In this document: one piece after another, positions 5,579 through 7,273 of the stretch | Layout of the letters: every line of letters begins with the position of its first letter | How positions within the stretch are numbered: position 1 is the stretch's first letter | Assembly: GCA_002404675.1 (NCBI GenBank) | Contig: DHKE01000048.1 | Coordinates: forward strand, 1-7,273 | Direction of reading: 5' to 3' | Source of the DNA: Porphyromonadaceae bacterium UBA4702 | GTDB lineage: Bacteria > Bacteroidota > Bacteroidia > Bacteroidales > Muribaculaceae | Length of the DNA stretch: 7,273 nucleotides | The notes under the pieces: model-generated | What the model was told of the DNA's origin: nothing | Databases searched by the model: none | Seen by the model: the letters and a program-made list of their open reading frames with translations, nothing else | Program-made: the position numbers and the translations under genes

Positions 5579-7273
5579 TTACTTGAGGGTTGAGAAGTCG
5601 CGGCTGAGGCGGAGCATCTGGTCAACATAGCTCTCGGTGTAGTCGAGGGTGATGTCGGTGATGTTGCCGTTAGCGTCGTAAGTGACGTTGTATCTCGGGT
5701 TTACAAAACCGCGGTATGGTGGGATGTTTAGCTTCTGTATGCGCTCGAGGACTTCCTTGTGGAGTTTGGGGTCAACCTTGACAGCGTACTTGTTGATGAG
5801 GTCGTTGCCGGCCTTGTAGTCGCCTTCGCTCTTGATGCGCTGTATCTCGGCGAGGAGGTCAGCGATGAGCGAGCGCATTTTCTTGTAGTCGTTTATCTTG
5901 ACGAAAGTCTTGCCTTTCTTCTTGACTAGTTCGACCACTTTGTCCTTCTTGCCCTTGTCGAGGATATAGCGCGCGATGAGCTGGCGGTTACGCATGTGGG
6001 CCTCCTCGATGTCCTTGCCTGGCTCGATGCGGTTGAGCTGCGTCATGAGGCCGTTGAGCATATACTTGTAGTACTCGGCCTTGTAAGCGTCGGGATTGTC
6101 GAGTATACCGAGCTCGATGAGTTTCGGGTCGGCGAGGTAGTAGAGCGCGAACAGGTCGGCGCGAGCCTCTTCGAGGGCAGAGCCGTTCTCCTTGAGAGCA
6201 TCGGGGTCAACGCCAGGCATGAGTTGGCCTGAAGCGTGGCCGAGGCACTCGTGCAGGTCGGTATGGAGCATGTCGGTGATGTAGAGGTAGTCCTCCATGA
6301 GCTTGCGTGTCGGCTCGTCGATTACGAACTCCTCGTTGAAGCCGTTGCCGTGCGAAGCCATTTCGTAAGCCTCGGTGATGTTCTCGAGAGTCACCGACTT
6401 GGAGCCGTGAGCAGCGCGTATCCAGTTGGCGTTGGGCAAGTTGATGCCGATAGCGGTTGAGGGGTATGCGTCGCCGGCGAGCATTGCGGCTGTGATAACC
6501 TTGGCAGAAACGCCCTTGACGTGCGGCTTGCGGAAGCGCGGGTCAACGGGAGAGTGGTCTTCAAACCACTGCGCGTTGCTTGAGATGGTCTCTGTGCGTG
6601 CAGACGACTTGACATTCTTGAAGTTGACGTACGACTCCCAAGAGCCGGTCATGCCGAGGGGGTCGCCGTAGCTCTCGATGAAGCCGTTCACGAAGTCGAT
6701 GTCGCTCTTGGTGTCCTCTGCCCAAAGTATCGAGTACTCGTCAAAGAGCTTGAGGTCACCGGTCACGTAGAAGTCGATGAGCTTGGTGATATACTGGCGT
6801 TGAGCGTCGTTTTCAGCCACGTTCTTCGCCATGTCGAGCCAGTAGATAATCTGCGCGATAGCCGGGCCGTAGAGGCCTGTGAGGTGATATTTCTCCTCAA
6901 CCACCTTGCCATCCTTCTTGACCACCTTGGCGTTAAGGCCGTATGAGATGGGGGTCGGGTCGTTGGGGTCCTTGATTTTTGCGTAGTAGTCTTCCACTTC
7001 CTGCTGTGTCACACCGTCGTAGAGGTTGAACGCGGAGGTGGCGACAACGTCCTGTGTGCCGTCCTGGTTCACGCCCTTGGGAAGTACTGTGGGGTCGAAG
7101 ATTACGGGCACGAGCGTCTCGATGAGCTGCTCGCGAGTCTGCTTGCAGCAGAGGTGCAGCTTGTCAGCCGGCAGCGCGTTCACCTGCTCGATGAAGAACT
7201 CCTTGGAGAACTCGGGGGTGAACTTGTCGGTAGAGTAATGGTGGTAGATGCCGTTGCCGAACCATACCTGTTT
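5579..7273 (-). CDS. Dipeptidyl peptidase III (peptidase family M49), C-terminal 564 residues, cut by right window edge
   Basis: A zinc metallopeptidase that removes dipeptides from the N-termini of short peptides. The M49 motifs are present: HECLGH (plus 6236-6253; residues 341-346 of the visible part) supplies two zinc-binding His and the catalytic Glu, and EEARAD (plus 6155-6172; residues 368-373) supplies the third ligand. From the first motif His to the second Glu of EEARAD is 28 residues, the spacing I recall for Bacteroides thetaiotaomicron DPP III (His448, His453, Glu476); human DPP III has HELLGH and a longer spacing. The frame stays open to the edge and reads VWFGNGIYHHYSTDKF upstream, typical of the family, so the GTG at 7183 is an internal Val codon and not the start. 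By comparison with the roughly 675-residue B. thetaiotaomicron enzyme, about 110 residues lie outside, including any signal or lipoprotein peptide, so cell location cannot be judged. A terminator follows at 5518-5555. Confidence 0.95.
   Translation of the reverse strand, partial: KQVWFGNGIYHHYSTDKFTPEFSKEFFIEQVNALPADKLHLCCKQTREQLIETLVPVIFDPTVLPKGVNQDGTQDVVATSAFNLYDGVTQQEVEDYYAKIKDPNDPTPISYGLNAKVVKKDGKVVEEKYHLTGLYGPAIAQIIYWLDMAKNVAENDAQRQYITKLIDFYVTGDLKLFDEYSILWAEDTKSDIDFVNGFIESYGDPLGMTGSWESYVNFKNVKSSARTETISSNAQWFEDHSPVDPRFRKPHVKGVSAKVITAAMLAGDAYPSTAIGINLPNANWIRAAHGSKSVTLENITEAYEMASHGNGFNEEFVIDEPTRKLMEDYLYITDMLHTDLHECLGHASGQLMPGVDPDALKENGSALEEARADLFALYYLADPKLIELGILDNPDAYKAEYYKYMLNGLMTQLNRIEPGKDIEEAHMRNRQLIARYILDKGKKDKVVELVKKKGKTFVKINDYKKMRSLIADLLAEIQRIKSEGDYKAGNDLINKYAVKVDPKLHKEVLERIQKLNIPPYRGFVNPRYNVTYDANGNITDITLDYTESYVDQMLRLSRDFSTLK

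Noticed and set aside
5075..6671. Plus-strand open frames opposite the AlkD-like and peptidase genes
   Set aside because: They mirror conserved minus-strand coding sequence and show no recognisable domains.
7026..7183. GTG at 7183 as the start of the dipeptidyl peptidase III gene
   Set aside because: The frame continues upstream to the window edge with family-typical sequence (NGIYHHYSTDKF), so the GTG is an internal Val codon.
1..7273. CRISPR array or tandem repeats
   Set aside because: No regularly spaced direct repeats were seen anywhere in the window.

Overview
The window looks like a chromosomal segment of a Bacteroidales bacterium, perhaps Muribaculaceae. Three things support this: a DUF4924-type gene upstream of a release-factor gene, a peptidase M49 with the HECLGH zinc motif known from Bacteroides, and two promoters that fit the Bacteroidetes TTTG / TAnnTTTG pattern. 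The flanks are GC-rich (hand counts of single 60-base rows: 63% at 1321-1380, 67% at 6121-6180). The middle is clearly lower (33% at 3241-3300, 48% at 2401-2460).

Layout. Minus strand, 1-1740: the first 392 codons of prfC (peptide chain release factor 3, cut by the left edge), preceded by a DUF4924 gene whose end overlaps the prfC start by 8 bases. The pair has its own promoter near 1787-1818. Plus strand, 1890-4812: a restriction-modification cassette with its own promoter and a structured leader. It holds a TdeIII/MjaII-like PD-(D/E)XK endonuclease gene broken by a one-base frameshift at a GGGG run (2206-2209), an intact beta-class DNA methyltransferase that starts inside the endonuclease stop codon (ATGA), and an intact alpha-class (Dam/D12-type) adenine methyltransferase 12 bases further on. 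Minus strand, 5066-7273: a short AlkD-like HEAT-repeat gene and, upstream of it, most of a dipeptidyl peptidase III gene cut by the right edge. Each has a terminator-like hairpin after it.

How it fits together. The R-M cassette appears to be an acquired AT-richer insert between two otherwise same-strand host segments, with no integrase, transposase or clear target duplication in view. If the frameshift is real, the cell keeps two methyltransferases and loses or reduces cutting. The pairing of a Dam-like and a small beta-class methyltransferase recalls the DpnII system (DpnM plus DpnA), but the endonuclease seems to belong to a different family. That combination, the frameshift, and a possible sliding-clamp-binding motif in the extra N-terminal tail of the second methyltransferase are the main points to look at again.
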